Source: an uncultured Parafilimonas sp. (GTDB lineage Bacteria > Bacteroidota > Bacteroidia > Chitinophagales > Chitinophagaceae). From it: a DNA stretch of 64,000 nt. Both the position numbers and the translations under genes were made by a program. Positions 1 to 9,213 of the stretch are shown here, piece after piece. The number at the start of each line of letters is the position of its first letter. The stretch's first letter is position 1. The DNA lies in NCBI GenBank assembly GCA_903882935.1, contig CAIRZB010000072.1:1-64000 (forward strand). Direction: 5' to 3'. The notes under the pieces are model-generated. The model was not told the DNA's origin. It saw nothing but the letters and a program-made list of their open reading frames with translations, and did not search any database.

Positions 1-204
1 ACAATTTGCTGATTTCCAGCAAATTACAACTTTAAAAACTCCCAAAAAATCAAATCGTCTTAGGCTCAAAATCGGCTGTAACTCAATATTGACAATACTT
101 TCAAAGAACTATTTTTCTCAACGACGCAATGCTAATGAAATTGGTTATTAAACAATTGATGGTGCTTTACTTAACCCAAATGCTTTGATTATTGATCAAT
201 GTAT

Positions 205-732
205 TTAAAACCTTGAGCCAATGGTAAACCCAAACCAGGGTATGCCCAAAACCTGGTTATCAGTAACAGAATATACCACTGGCATAAACACAGCCTTAAG
301 CAACAGCTTGCTTTTCTGCGGCTCGTACCGCCAAGCCACGCTGCCTGACATAATACTGGCATTAAAATCACCTTTACTGAATATGTATGAGTAGGTGCTG
401 CCTAACTCAATAAAATGGGTGTTACTGGCAGAAACCGACATCTTGTAGTATAGCCCGGCTGCTAATACACCGAAAAGCTGTATATCATCGCTAAATAGGC
501 TAGGCACAAAGCCCCCGCCCAGCCCCACACGCATGCTAAAGCCACTAGGCTTTTCGGATAGATGCCTTTCGTAATTAAAGGATGTGCCAATAAAACTGGC
601 GCCGCCAATTTCTACATACTTGAAATTTTTAAAAAATAATGACGAATCAGTGTCAGACGTTTTACCTGTTTGGGCATTTACCCCATTGTAGGTAATAATT
701 AGTACAAGCACGGTGTAGAATAGCTTTTTCAT
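205..732 (-). CDS. Secreted outer-membrane-barrel-like protein
   Basis: I do not recognise a named family. The 175-residue product starts with a signal peptide (positive MKK, hydrophobic stretch, cleavage near VNAQ at about residue 21). The rest alternates short amphipathic strands rich in glycine and aromatics and ends in Phe (IGSRF), as small outer-membrane beta-barrel proteins do. A barrel porin-like or assembly role is inference. It is divergent from the HTH gene at 976, with a 243-bp A/T-rich region between that probably carries both promoters. The start is the ATG directly before the MKK n-region. Confidence 0.6.
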   Translation of the reverse strand: MKKLFYTVLVLIITYNGVNAQTGKTSDTDSSLFFKNFKYVEIGGASFIGTSFNYERHLSEKPSGFSMRVGLGGGFVPSLFSDDIQLFGVLAAGLYYKMSVSASNTHFIELGSTYSYIFSKGDFNASIMSGSVAWRYEPQKSKLLLKAVFMPVVYSVTDNQVLGIPWFGFTIGSRF

Positions 733-975
733 TGTAGTAGTTTTTTGTTTGTTTTTTAAATTTGTACAACAAACCTACTTTCAATAACAGCCCTTACATA
801 ATTGATGCACAGGTGCAGTGGCAAAGCATTTTGCAACAATTACTATTTTTGTAACTTGCAGAATTGAACGCTATTGTTTTTTGCAATTTTTGGGATAACT
901 TAAAACCCACACGTAATAATTGCAATTAACACTGGTTAACTTGTGCAAAAATTACCAATATAAAAACATACCCCA

Positions 976-1995
976 ATGGAAAGCGGCCAACTGCAACAGG
1001 CTTTCTTTAACTATATAAAGGCAAAACTACCAGCACACATTTCGCTGGTTGATGAATTGGCGGATTTGCTAAACATTAGTAACGACAGCGCCTACCGCCG
1101 AATAAGGGGAGAAAAAATGATTTCTTTGGAAGAGATCAGCAAGCTGGCATCGCATTTTAAATTGTCGGTTGACCAACTGTTGCAATTAAAATCAACGGAT
1201 ACCACCGTTTTTTCTGGCAAGTACGTTCGGCCCGAAACGTTTGACATTAACATGTATCTGCAGCAAATGCTAAAGGATTTTACGTATCTAAACAGTTTTG
1301 CCAACAGGCACCATATTTACTTTTGCAAGGATATAGTGGTATATTATTATTTTGCCTACCCTGAATTGGCCGCATTTAAAAATTTTGCCTGGATGAAAAC
1401 CCTGCTGCAGTTTCCGGCATTTGCCCACGAAACGTTCAGGATGGATGTGTTTGACAAGCCTATCTTGGATGCCGGTGTTAAAATTGCCAGGCAATATGCC
1501 ATGATGCCAGGCACCGAAATAATGAACGTTAACAACATACACACCACGCTAAACCAAATAGAGTATTACAAAACTGCCCGCATATTTAGGTCGGATGCAG
1601 ATTTGGCAACTATTTACAACCAGCTGCACGATATGGTAAACCACCTGCAAGCGCAGGCCGAAATAGGCTTAAAGTTTATGCCAGGCGAAAAAGCAAACAG
1701 CCAATCGCCGGAGTACAGCCTGTATGTAAACGATTTTGTTACGGGGGATAATTCGCAATTACTGATGATTGAGGGGTCAAAGGTTTCGTATATGGTACAC
1801 AACCATATAAACTACCTGTCTACAAATGATGAAAAGCATACCGCTTACCACCACAGCTTTTTAAAGAACGTGATGGAAAAATCCATCCTCTTAAGTAAAA
1901 GCGGAGAAAGGCTTAGGGCTGGCTTTTTTTATATGATACATGAAGAAATTGAAAAAAGCAGAGCCAATGAAATAAAAAGTTTTGGCAAATATTAG
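976..1995 (+). CDS. Helix-turn-helix (XRE-like) regulator with large C-terminal domain
   Basis: The 339-residue protein has an N-terminal helix-turn-helix around residues 25-68 (ADLLNISNDSAYRRIRGEK, then EEISKLASHFKLSVDQLL), the layout of an XRE/Cro-type DNA-binding domain. The remaining ~260 residues contain no domain I can name and are probably sensory or dimerising. No signal peptide or membrane segment is seen, so it is cytoplasmic. Its target is unknown. The closest candidate is the divergently transcribed barrel-like gene at 205-732, because both start codons face the same 243-bp intergenic region. Proteins of this size and layout are common in Bacteroidota and usually lack assigned functions. 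Confidence 0.72.
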   Translation: MESGQLQQAFFNYIKAKLPAHISLVDELADLLNISNDSAYRRIRGEKMISLEEISKLASHFKLSVDQLLQLKSTDTTVFSGKYVRPETFDINMYLQQMLKDFTYLNSFANRHHIYFCKDIVVYYYFAYPELAAFKNFAWMKTLLQFPAFAHETFRMDVFDKPILDAGVKIARQYAMMPGTEIMNVNNIHTTLNQIEYYKTARIFRSDADLATIYNQLHDMVNHLQAQAEIGLKFMPGEKANSQSPEYSLYVNDFVTGDNSQLLMIEGSKVSYMVHNHINYLSTNDEKHTAYHHSFLKNVMEKSILLSKSGERLRAGFFYMIHEEIEKSRANEIKSFGKY

Positions 1996-2090
1996 TAGGC
2001 CAAGATTATTTAACAGGGCCCTGCCTTAAACGTACACTACTGTCGGCAAATCTTATGCGAATACAACGCATCAAAACAATAGCCGTTAAA

Positions 2091-2690
2091 CTATAGTGAC
2101 TCGTAAATCACTTTTTCTACCTCACGCAAGTTTTCCCGCTTGCCATCCACAACAAATTTTTTCCGCAATAGCACAGGGGCAATTACACTACCCAATGCCG
2201 CAAGCGAAGCGGCGCCAACAAGCCCTACGCCCACTCCCCTCGCCTTCGCGTCGTTATCATTTTGGTCGCTGGTTACCCCGTCTTCATATCTGTGTGTAAT
2301 AAAACCGGCAGCATACCCTAGGCCATAACCAATAAACCCACCCCCTACCAGGCCGGTTAAAAACGCTTTTCGCCTAACTTTAATGTAATTAATATCTTCT
2401 GCTTTTGCAGTGTAATACAAGTAGGTTTTTACAACTCCCACCAAATTGCCGGTGTCATTTTTTAAGCTGTTTTCTATATCAAGTGTTATGGTGCTGTCAG
2501 TTATTTGTACTACCCGCCCTTTTAAAACACTGTCGTTTTTTAAATACACTTTTGCTTTAACAGCAACACTTAAAGGGCTAGTTGCCAAACCTTTTTCAAT
2601 CTGCGCATTGGAGGATTGACTGAGTATTAAAACAGACAAAAATACAAGATATTTTTTTGCCTCCACGGCATTGAGGTATATAGATTGCAT
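2091..2690 (-). CDS. Exported protein with glycine-zipper-like segments, unknown function
   Basis: A 199-residue product using the ATG at 2690; the frame stays open upstream, but the added residues hide an otherwise good signal peptide (KKYLVFLSVLILSQSSNAQ). A compact beta-rich domain follows (VYLKNDSVLKGRVVQITDS), which resembles the small domain often seen where Bacteroidota proteins respond to or bind a surface component. Two glycine-rich hydrophobic stretches come next (GLVGGGFIGYGLGYAAG and GVGVGLVGAASLAALG), compatible with glycine-zipper membrane insertion. No function can be assigned. It is followed by another envelope-protein gene on the same strand, 157 bp upstream. Confidence 0.6.
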   Translation of the reverse strand: MQSIYLNAVEAKKYLVFLSVLILSQSSNAQIEKGLATSPLSVAVKAKVYLKNDSVLKGRVVQITDSTITLDIENSLKNDTGNLVGVVKTYLYYTAKAEDINYIKVRRKAFLTGLVGGGFIGYGLGYAAGFITHRYEDGVTSDQNDNDAKARGVGVGLVGAASLAALGSVIAPVLLRKKFVVDGKRENLREVEKVIYESL

Positions 2691-2847
2691 CGTAGTAATT
2701 TTTGTGGTTAATTGTATTGAGTAATTTTCTATTGGCAACAACGGCGGCCTTTTGGTTAAATGTATAAATACTAATCGGTGCCATAAAACAGCCTTCATAT
2801 TTACACCGCTTCTATGTTATTAGGGGTAAAAGCTATTTGGGTCGCCT

Positions 2848-3366
2848 TTACAACGTAAAGCTGCGGGCAATTCTTACACCTAAAAAAGTAACGCTTGGGC
2901 CGTATTTTATTGAACCTTCATACCTAGCACTAACATCAATTTTATTATTTATCACGTACCCTATGTTACCGGCATAGGTAAAGGCCACATCGCCGCCATC
3001 CTCCATACCCAAAAAAGTAAAGCCGGTCTCAGGCTCAACATAAAAACCGTTGTTAGCAAATATGCGCACGCCGGCTTTTAATGTTATGGCGTGAAAGCCC
3101 CCCGTGGTTTCGCCAAAGATTGTTTTTTTTAGCAGATAAAGGTAACCAGCCGACACCGTGAAGCCCCGGTTGCCGGATACAGGAAAAATTGCCTTTATAC
3201 TGCTGCCCAAACCAAACGGGGTTACCAATGCCAGATCGCCAGTTGGCTCGGCAGCCACAACACCCATACTGAATGATGGTGTGTGTTTTTTTGCGGTTTG
3301 CCCAAAACCGGGAATTGCCGCCATAATAGTGAAGTAAACGGCCAAAATGAAAGTGGTTTTTATCAT
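2848..3366 (-). CDS. Outer membrane beta-barrel-like protein
   Basis: A 172-residue exported protein. The signal peptide runs to about residue 23 (AAIPGFGQ), and the mature part shows repeated 9-11 residue amphipathic strands (FTVSAGYLYLL, ITLKAGVRIF, GFYVEPETGFTF, IDVSARYEGSI), the pattern of 8-stranded outer membrane barrels. The C-terminus ARSFTL is close to the aromatic-ending barrel signature. No specific ligand or role can be deduced. It lies upstream of the exported protein at 2091-2690 on the same strand, so the two may be co-transcribed envelope genes. Confidence 0.6.
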   Translation of the reverse strand: MIKTTFILAVYFTIMAAIPGFGQTAKKHTPSFSMGVVAAEPTGDLALVTPFGLGSSIKAIFPVSGNRGFTVSAGYLYLLKKTIFGETTGGFHAITLKAGVRIFANNGFYVEPETGFTFLGMEDGGDVAFTYAGNIGYVINNKIDVSARYEGSIKYGPSVTFLGVRIARSFTL

Positions 3367-3989
3367 GTTTTTTGCCTTTGGGATGTAAAAAAATAATTAA
3401 TTTATTTCACCGGCACATTCCCCGATGGTTTGGGAAGGATGAGGCGAATTGAATACCACAAAATTTCACAAATCCTCCCTTTCTTTCTAATTGATAGTTA
3501 CTTATCGCAAATACATTTATCGTATTTATTGCTAACATCGGTAGAACTATTGCGAGACTTTTGCAATTTTTGCAAGAGTGGCAGCGCAAGCATACCGCAA
3601 GTTGTAGTTGTCGATTTTTGAACATTAGCCTACTGATTACAAAAATCAGGGACAACAGTGCCGATTAATAGGCCCAATGCTTAAAAAAGCGGGGGAAAAA
3701 CATAAACCGCAGCACCAAATAATTGCGCGTTATTGCAGTAACCCACTGGTATTAATTGCGTAAAACCGTAAACCTACATTACCCACTAATAAATGTTGTG
3801 GATATTTAGTAGCTCCGTAAAAACCGAAATTGGATTATACATGCCTTAAATTCAATCACTTATAACTATTTGCTCAATTTTAAGACGACAGAAAATCCAC
3901 AGAAAAAGAGTATTTATAAATTACACTTCGTTATAATGGCCGCATACTGTATTTTTACCGCCCAAATTATTTTTGAATAAGTTTAGCAT
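3367..3989. other. Intergenic region, no supported gene
   Basis: This 623-bp A/T-rich gap separates the barrel-like gene from accA. Short open frames exist on both strands (3407-3655 minus, 3430-3621 plus), but neither has family resemblance, a ribosome site or plausible composition. The last ~150 bp before accA are very A/T-rich and should hold its promoter, but I could not place a convincing TAnnTTTG element. Confidence 0.5.
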
Positions 3990-4979
3990 ATGCCACAATA
4001 CCCGAACAGGCAATTTTTAGATTTTGAGCAGCCGATTAAGGAATTATACGAGCAGATTGACCAAACGAAGAAACTGGCTGAAAAAAATCCTAAAATAGAC
4101 TACTCCTCCACTATTGACCAGTTGGAGTTATCTATCGTGGACAAAAGGAAGGAAATAACGGCTCATTTAACGCCTTGGCAACGGGTGCAATTAAGCAGGC
4201 ACCCCGACAGGCCTTATACATTCAAGTACATTGAGAAAATGTCAACCAACTTTGTTGAATTGTTTGGTGACAGGAACGTGAAGGACGACAAGGCCATGGT
4301 GGGTGGTTTTGCACAGCTGGGCGGCGAAACGGTTATGTTTATAGGCCAACAAAAGGGCATTAACACCAAAATGCGCCAGCAGCGTAATTTTGGCATGGCT
4401 AACCCCGAGGGTTACCGAAAAGCACTAAGGCTGATGAAACTGGCAGAGAAGTTTAACAAGCCAGTTGTTACACTGATAGACACACCGGGAGCATTTCCCG
4501 GCTTGGAAGCCGAAGAGCGCGGCCAAGGCGAGGCAATTGCCCGCAACATTTACGAAATGATACGGCTTAAAGTGCCTGTTATATGCGTAATTATCGGGGA
4601 AGGTGCCAGCGGCGGTGCGTTGGGTATTGGCGTTGGAGACAGGGTGCTGATGATGGAAAACTCTTGGTACAGCGTAATCTCCCCAGAAAACTGTAGCACG
4701 ATACTTTGGCGCAGCTGGGCCAAAAAAGAAGTGGCCGCCGAGCAACTAAGGCTTACCTCCATTGATATGAAAGGCTTTGGCTTGGTGGACGATATAGTGC
4801 CAGAACCCATAGGTGGTGCACATTGGGACTACAGCGAGGCTGCCTGCCGCCTTAAGGAATACCTGATAAACACATTGGCCGAAATAAAAAACATACCCCC
4901 TGCCGAGCGCACAGAGCAACGCATTGCCAAATTTGGCAAAATGGGTTTTTGGGATGAAGTGGCTGAAACAACAGCTTAG
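3990..4979 (+). CDS. accA: Acetyl-CoA carboxylase carboxyltransferase subunit alpha
   Basis: AccA with AccD transfers the carboxyl group from carboxybiotin to acetyl-CoA, giving malonyl-CoA for fatty acid synthesis in the cytoplasm. The 329-residue protein matches the family along its length: N-terminal helical region ([15 protein letters not shown]), the [10 protein letters not shown] and FVELFGDR segments, and the crotonase-fold core with [20 protein letters not shown] and [16 protein letters not shown], which build the acyl-CoA pocket and oxyanion hole. It is slightly longer than the E. coli protein (319). No accD lies nearby, as is common when the two subunits are encoded apart. It is monocistronic here, with dapA 145 bp downstream. 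Confidence 0.97.
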   Translation: MPQYPNRQFLDFEQPIKELYEQIDQTKKLAEKNPKIDYSSTIDQLELSIVDKRKEITAHLTPWQRVQLSRHPDRPYTFKYIEKMSTNFVELFGDRNVKDDKAMVGGFAQLGGETVMFIGQQKGINTKMRQQRNFGMANPEGYRKALRLMKLAEKFNKPVVTLIDTPGAFPGLEAEERGQGEAIARNIYEMIRLKVPVICVIIGEGASGGALGIGVGDRVLMMENSWYSVISPENCSTILWRSWAKKEVAAEQLRLTSIDMKGFGLVDDIVPEPIGGAHWDYSEAACRLKEYLINTLAEIKNIPPAERTEQRIAKFGKMGFWDEVAETTA

Positions 4980-5014
4980 TTGCAGGTTGCTGGACAAAAG
5001 TGGCACGTTGCAGG
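4979..5014. repeat. Short GTTGCAGG direct repeat behind accA
   Basis: GTTGCAGG occurs at 4979-4986 and again at 5007-5014, the first copy starting at the last base of the accA stop codon. Strings of this word are a kind of intergenic filler often seen in Bacteroidota genomes; a function is not evident. Confidence 0.35.
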
Positions 5015-5124
5015 CTAAGCAATAAAGCTCATAATAGTTTACCATAACAGGCTACTTGTTCGCTTTAAGAAAACAGAAACCAGTGACTTAAAAAGATATT
5101 GAAAATTATAAAAAGCTATATAAC

Positions 5125-6009
5125 ATGTCTTCTCTCCGAGATGTTTTAAGGGGTACAGGTGTCGCACTAGTAACGCCGTTCAGACGCAATTTTGACGTTG
5201 ACTATGATGCGCTGGGCAAGGTGATTGATTTTGTGATTGAAGGCGGCGTTGAATATGTTGTTACGCTGGGTACCACCGGCGAAACACCCACGTTGGATAA
5301 ACTTGAAAAAACTAGCATCGCAAAATTCACTTACCGCCGGGTAAACGGCCGTGTGCCGATTGTGGTTGGTATTGGCGGCAATAACACCAAGGAAATACTG
5401 CAGGAACTGGAAATTTTTCCCCTGGATGAAGCCACCGCGGTGTTGAGTGCTTCGCCTTACTATAGCAAACCGTCCCAAGAAGGGCTGTACCAGCACTACA
5501 AAGCGCTGGCTGCCATATCGCCAAAGCCAATATTGCTATATAATGTACCCGGCAGAACAGGCCGCAACCTTACGGCAGACACTACCATAAGGCTGGCCAA
5601 AGAAGTGGAAAACATTGCCGGCATAAAAGAAGCCAGCGATGACATGGGGCAAATGATGAAAATACTGCGCGACAGGCCTGCGCATTTTTTGGTGGTTAGC
5701 GGTGACGACGGGCTTGTACTACCCCAACTTGCCTGCGGTATTGATGGCGTTATTAGCGTGGCAGCCAACGCCCTACCCAAATACTTTACTGAAATGGTGC
5801 GCCAAGGCTTGCAAGGCAACTTTAAAGAGGCTAAAGCCATTAACGATAATTTGATTGAGGCTTACGATTTAATGTTTGCTGAAAACAACCCCGCAGGCGT
5901 TAAAGCCTTTATGTACGAAGCAGGCTTAATTGAAAACGTTGTTCGCCTTCCGTTGGTGCCACTCAGCAGCGGATGGCATACAAAAGTGAAAGAGTATATC
6001 AATAAATAA
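5125..6009 (+). CDS. dapA: 4-hydroxy-tetrahydrodipicolinate synthase
   Basis: DapA condenses pyruvate with aspartate semialdehyde, the first committed step of the lysine/diaminopimelate branch that feeds both protein and peptidoglycan synthesis. The 294-residue TIM barrel carries the family hallmarks: GTTGETPTL near residues 49-57 for pyruvate binding, the tyrosine of LLYNVPGRTG (Y139) and the Schiff-base lysine of AGIKEASD (K168). Length and motifs are normal, so it should be active. It is preceded by a 145-bp gap after accA and ends in a strong hairpin shared with the convergent YdeI-like gene. Confidence 0.96.
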   Translation: MSSLRDVLRGTGVALVTPFRRNFDVDYDALGKVIDFVIEGGVEYVVTLGTTGETPTLDKLEKTSIAKFTYRRVNGRVPIVVGIGGNNTKEILQELEIFPLDEATAVLSASPYYSKPSQEGLYQHYKALAAISPKPILLYNVPGRTGRNLTADTTIRLAKEVENIAGIKEASDDMGQMMKILRDRPAHFLVVSGDDGLVLPQLACGIDGVISVAANALPKYFTEMVRQGLQGNFKEAKAINDNLIEAYDLMFAENNPAGVKAFMYEAGLIENVVRLPLVPLSSGWHTKVKEYINK

Positions 6010-6016
6010 ACAGCAC

Positions 6017-6045
6017 ACCCTATAAGGCTTTCTGCCTTATAGGGT
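6017..6045. terminator. Hairpin between convergent dapA and YdeI-like genes
   Basis: A perfect 12-bp inverted repeat (ACCCTATAAGGC / GCCTTATAGGGT, loop TTTCT) lies 7 bp after the dapA stop and reaches into the last base of the opposing stop codon. T-richness follows only weakly (TATATATTTC), so it could stop transcription from both directions. Confidence 0.7.
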
Positions 6046-6701
6046 TATATATTTCTAGGGTTTTTCCATCCCTTGGCCAGTCGCTCAATAGTACCTGCCA
6101 CCCGTTCGTTACGGGTTTCGTCGCGTTTGGCGGTAACAATCCACTCCACATATTCCTTTTTATTTGTAAAGCTCAAGGCTTCAAAAACATCAGCTGCCGT
6201 TGGGTTCTTTTCCAGTGCTTTTCTTAAGTCCTCCGGCAACCGTATAGTTTTTGTTGCAGCATCAGCATATTCAAAAATTACCCGCTCATTGGTTTTTGCT
6301 GGCTTTTTTTCACTTGGCTGATCTTGCAAACGCATGCCAAAGGCTGACCATGTATCGTCAAACGATATTAGGCTTAGCCATTGCAATTGCTGGTACTTTA
6401 GCAGCGCATCCCACCCTTTGTCCCTAGTAAGGTCTGTCTGAATTTTTGAGCTGCCTTTTGGGTAGTATATCCAGCAAACAACGTCTGGCTTTAGCAATGC
6501 CACTACGGCATCCACCTCCTTTTCTATTTGCTGCCGGTCATTTACAAACCAGTGTATCTGGTTATAATCATCTGTTGTGGGCAATACCCTAACCCCCGTT
6601 GGCAACTCACCCAACTGCGTAACAAAGTTGGCAGGTGCGTTAAGTGTAAGCAACAACATACCCTGGCTGATGCGCAGTTTTTGGTAAAGCAATAGTGCCA
6701 T
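6045..6701 (-). CDS. YdeI/OmpD-associated family protein
   Basis: The C-terminal third (about residues 145-215: AATKTIRLPEDLRKAL, FEALSFTNKKEYVEWI, ETRNERVAGTIERLAKGWKNP) matches the YdeI/OmpD-associated family, which is linked to stress and bacteriocin protection in enterobacteria but biochemically uncharacterised. The first ~125 residues (LLYQKLRISQGMLLLTLNAP, VVCWIYYPKGSSKIQTDLTR) resemble the DUF3052-type domain that often occurs with it. The protein has 218 residues, no signal peptide and no membrane segment, so it is probably cytoplasmic. It is convergent with dapA and divergent from the lipoprotein gene at 6861. Confidence 0.8.
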   Translation of the reverse strand: MALLLYQKLRISQGMLLLTLNAPANFVTQLGELPTGVRVLPTTDDYNQIHWFVNDRQQIEKEVDAVVALLKPDVVCWIYYPKGSSKIQTDLTRDKGWDALLKYQQLQWLSLISFDDTWSAFGMRLQDQPSEKKPAKTNERVIFEYADAATKTIRLPEDLRKALEKNPTAADVFEALSFTNKKEYVEWIVTAKRDETRNERVAGTIERLAKGWKNPRNI

Positions 6702-6860
6702 AACGATTGTTTGTATAAAAATACAGGAAGAAAATTAAAACCGCTTTATTGAAACTTGCGCAAAAAACCTTTTTTTGGCGCAGTTAACATATTTTATAAA
6801 AAATAATACCAAAAATTATGCAATTCTAAATTATTTAGTATTTTGCTAAAAATTTATATT

Positions 6861-7448
6861 ATGAAAAAGATTTTTACCTTCCCATTTAACAAAGCAGCCT
6901 ACATGGTGCTTATTGTACTAACGGTAGCTTTTGCCAGTTGCGGTGGCCCAGCTGGCACATCATCGCAAACCGATTCTACAGCCACAAAAAACCCTTCCCC
7001 CAATTCGCCAACTGGTGGCCAGCCCAAGGAAAACTGGCAATATTCGCAAGACAGCGACAAGATGACATCCAAGATTCAATACTTCGCATCCGTAGATGCC
7101 ACTGAGCAGTTACAACTAAAGGCACCCTACGATGGCGGCGTAACCGCATCTGTACTTATACGGAATACAACCGGTGAAAACGAGGTACTGCTGCAAATAT
7201 CAAAAGGCCAGTTTTTAGCGAGCCTAGATGGTGAGAATATCCAAGTGCGCTTTGATACCGCAAAAGCAGAAACATACAGTTGTTCCGGCCCTTCTGACTA
7301 TAGCTCCACCGTACTGTTTTTACATTCATCCCAAAAATTCATTGCGAACCTTAAAAAAGCAAAGAAACTACTGATTGGTGCCGAGATGTATGACAATGGC
7401 GTACAACAGATGGAATTTAATGTAGAAGGGCTTAAATGGAATCACTAG
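6861..7448 (+). CDS. Lipoprotein of unknown function
   Basis: A 195-residue product starting at the ATG giving MKKIFTFPF; the six codons before it begin with TTG and are not needed. A lipoprotein signal is clear (LIVLTVAFASCGG, lipobox Cys near residue 27), followed by a Ser/Thr/Pro-rich linker and a beta-rich C-terminal domain (TASVLIRNTTGENEVLLQIS). The protein should sit in the outer or inner membrane facing the periplasm. I do not recognise a family. It is convergent with the M1 peptidase gene. Confidence 0.65.
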   Translation: MKKIFTFPFNKAAYMVLIVLTVAFASCGGPAGTSSQTDSTATKNPSPNSPTGGQPKENWQYSQDSDKMTSKIQYFASVDATEQLQLKAPYDGGVTASVLIRNTTGENEVLLQISKGQFLASLDGENIQVRFDTAKAETYSCSGPSDYSSTVLFLHSSQKFIANLKKAKKLLIGAEMYDNGVQQMEFNVEGLKWNH

Positions 7449-7533
7449 GGTATTTTATCCGCCGTGGCACTATGCCCTAAAGAAAGATGTAATATTGCTT
7501 GCAAACGTGGATTGCAGGCAATATTATATCCAG

Positions 7534-7560
7534 GTAATTTACTCGTAAATTACTTTTTTT
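7534..7560 (+). terminator. Rho-independent terminator inside the opposing 3' coding end
   Basis: GTAATTTAC-TC-GTAAATTAC is a perfect 9-bp hairpin followed by seven Ts, the classical layout for stopping plus-strand transcription from the lipoprotein gene. It overlaps the last codons (VIYE and stop) of the convergent M1 peptidase gene. Confidence 0.75.
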
Positions 7561-9125
7561 ATATAGAAAACTTGCGGGTCAATAATGGGTGTGCTTGTGC
7601 TGTTGATGGTTATGCCTTTCTTGTTTACTATTTGCCTAAAAACACCTTGGCTGGTGCTTATGTCTATTGGCAAGGGAGTGTCAAAATTTTCCAACTGCAC
7701 TAAGTATTCGTTAAAGGCAGTTTGCTTTACATGTATGGATAATTTATCTGTGGCGTACAGGTATAATTTAAACAATGGCTGCATATCAACACCCGAGGCG
7801 CGACTAAACAACCTTTCCACATCTGCGGTGGCTACAAGGTTGTGGTAAGTATAAAGGCTGTCGGTTGCCAGTTTTTTTAACGCGGGAAAAAATACACTGT
7901 CGCCCAATACAAATCGCAGCGTATGCATAAAAAATGCCCCCTTGCTGTAAATGTCGCCGTGGTAGGCCTCTTCTTCTTCAATATCTTTTCCTAGCACCAC
8001 TGGTTTTTCGTTCTTTATATTTATAATGCTGTGTTTAAAAATATCCTCGTAAGCAGCCTCGCCTACTTTATCGTAGGTGTATAATGCATCGCCAAAACTG
8101 CCTATCCCCTCATGTATCCAGTAGTCTGCCCAATCTGCGGCAGTAACCTTATTGCCCCACCACTCATGGCCAAACTCATGGTTCATCAGCCAGTCAAAAT
8201 CCTGCCCACCAATTTGGGCATATTTAAAATGGTTGCCGTAAGCATTCATCGTTTGGTGTTCCATGCCAAGGTGTGGCGTTTCCACGATCCCTATTTTTTC
8301 CTTGGCCCAAGGGTATTCACCAAAGTACTTTTCTTTTACGTGCGCCATTGATTCCAATAGTTCCAAATGGTGGGGTGCATAGGCTGCGTGATATTTTAAC
8401 ACATAAAATACCATCGGTACCAAATGGCCGTCAACACTCGTAAAATTGCGGCTTACCACATCGTAGGCACCCACATTAAACAAGATGCTATAGTTGTTTA
8501 TGGGGTATTTGGTTTGCCAATGGAACGTGGTTTGTTGCTTGCTTGTAGTGCTTTGTACCAACACCCCAGGCCCGGCCACGGTTAACCCCTCAGGTACTGT
8601 AATACGCATATCCACCCCATGGTCTGGCTCGTCAGACGGGTGGTCTTTACACGGTATATAAATCTTGCCACCTGTGCCTTCCGCGGTAATAGCCATCCAT
8701 GGGTGGCCGAGGGAATCTTGGGTGAAAGTAAACCCATCATCCCAAGGCGGCCGCTTGGCTATCATAGGCCTGCCCCCATATTGTACTTTAACCAAGGCAG
8801 CACCTGCACCAAAGGGCTGTGATGAAGTAATATGGATCAGGTTGTTATTGTGTGTAAATCCAGCAGGCTTTCCGTTCACCCAAACCTGCTGCACCTGCAG
8901 GGAATCAACCAAGTCGAGCAAGATAACAGCCGCTGGCTGTTTAAGCAGCATATCCACCTCGGTATACCCGGCAATGCTTTTTTGCGCCATGTCAACCGCG
9001 AGTACAATATTGTAATGCTGTATGTCCATATTGGCCTGCTCGGGCTTCAGCTTGCCCCCATAGGCTATTCTTTGGCCCTGCACGTTTGTGGCCAACAACA
9101 GAAAAAAGCAAACAATCATTCTCAT
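7539..9125 (-). CDS. Secreted M1 family zinc metallopeptidase
   Basis: An exported aminopeptidase-type enzyme (signal peptide to about residue 17, ending NVQG). The zinc site HEFGH is at residues 316-320, with the third ligand E339 (YWIHEGIGSF) in the usual HExxH-18-E spacing. The exopeptidase loop is GMEHQ (287-291) where many M1 enzymes have GAMEN. The N-terminal ~200 residues form the beta-saddle domain. At 528 residues it stops soon after the catalytic domain and lacks the large C-terminal helical domain of aminopeptidase N. Likely role: releasing amino acids from peptides in the periplasm. It is monocistronic and convergent with the lipoprotein gene. Confidence 0.9.
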   Translation of the reverse strand: MRMIVCFFLLLATNVQGQRIAYGGKLKPEQANMDIQHYNIVLAVDMAQKSIAGYTEVDMLLKQPAAVILLDLVDSLQVQQVWVNGKPAGFTHNNNLIHITSSQPFGAGAALVKVQYGGRPMIAKRPPWDDGFTFTQDSLGHPWMAITAEGTGGKIYIPCKDHPSDEPDHGVDMRITVPEGLTVAGPGVLVQSTTSKQQTTFHWQTKYPINNYSILFNVGAYDVVSRNFTSVDGHLVPMVFYVLKYHAAYAPHHLELLESMAHVKEKYFGEYPWAKEKIGIVETPHLGMEHQTMNAYGNHFKYAQIGGQDFDWLMNHEFGHEWWGNKVTAADWADYWIHEGIGSFGDALYTYDKVGEAAYEDIFKHSIINIKNEKPVVLGKDIEEEEAYHGDIYSKGAFFMHTLRFVLGDSVFFPALKKLATDSLYTYHNLVATADVERLFSRASGVDMQPLFKLYLYATDKLSIHVKQTAFNEYLVQLENFDTPLPIDISTSQGVFRQIVNKKGITINSTSTPIIDPQVFYIKKVIYE

Positions 9126-9213
9126 GGTCGTATATTAAAAAATCAAAAAAAGTTTATGCATAAATGTACGTAAAACCGGCCGGCAGTTTTGCCGATTCAA
9201 TTGCGGGCTTGCT

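Noticed and set aside
3407-3655. 82-codon minus-strand open frame in the accA upstream gap
   Set aside because: Cysteine-rich with no family pattern, no ribosome site and in an A/T-rich spacer; treated as chance.
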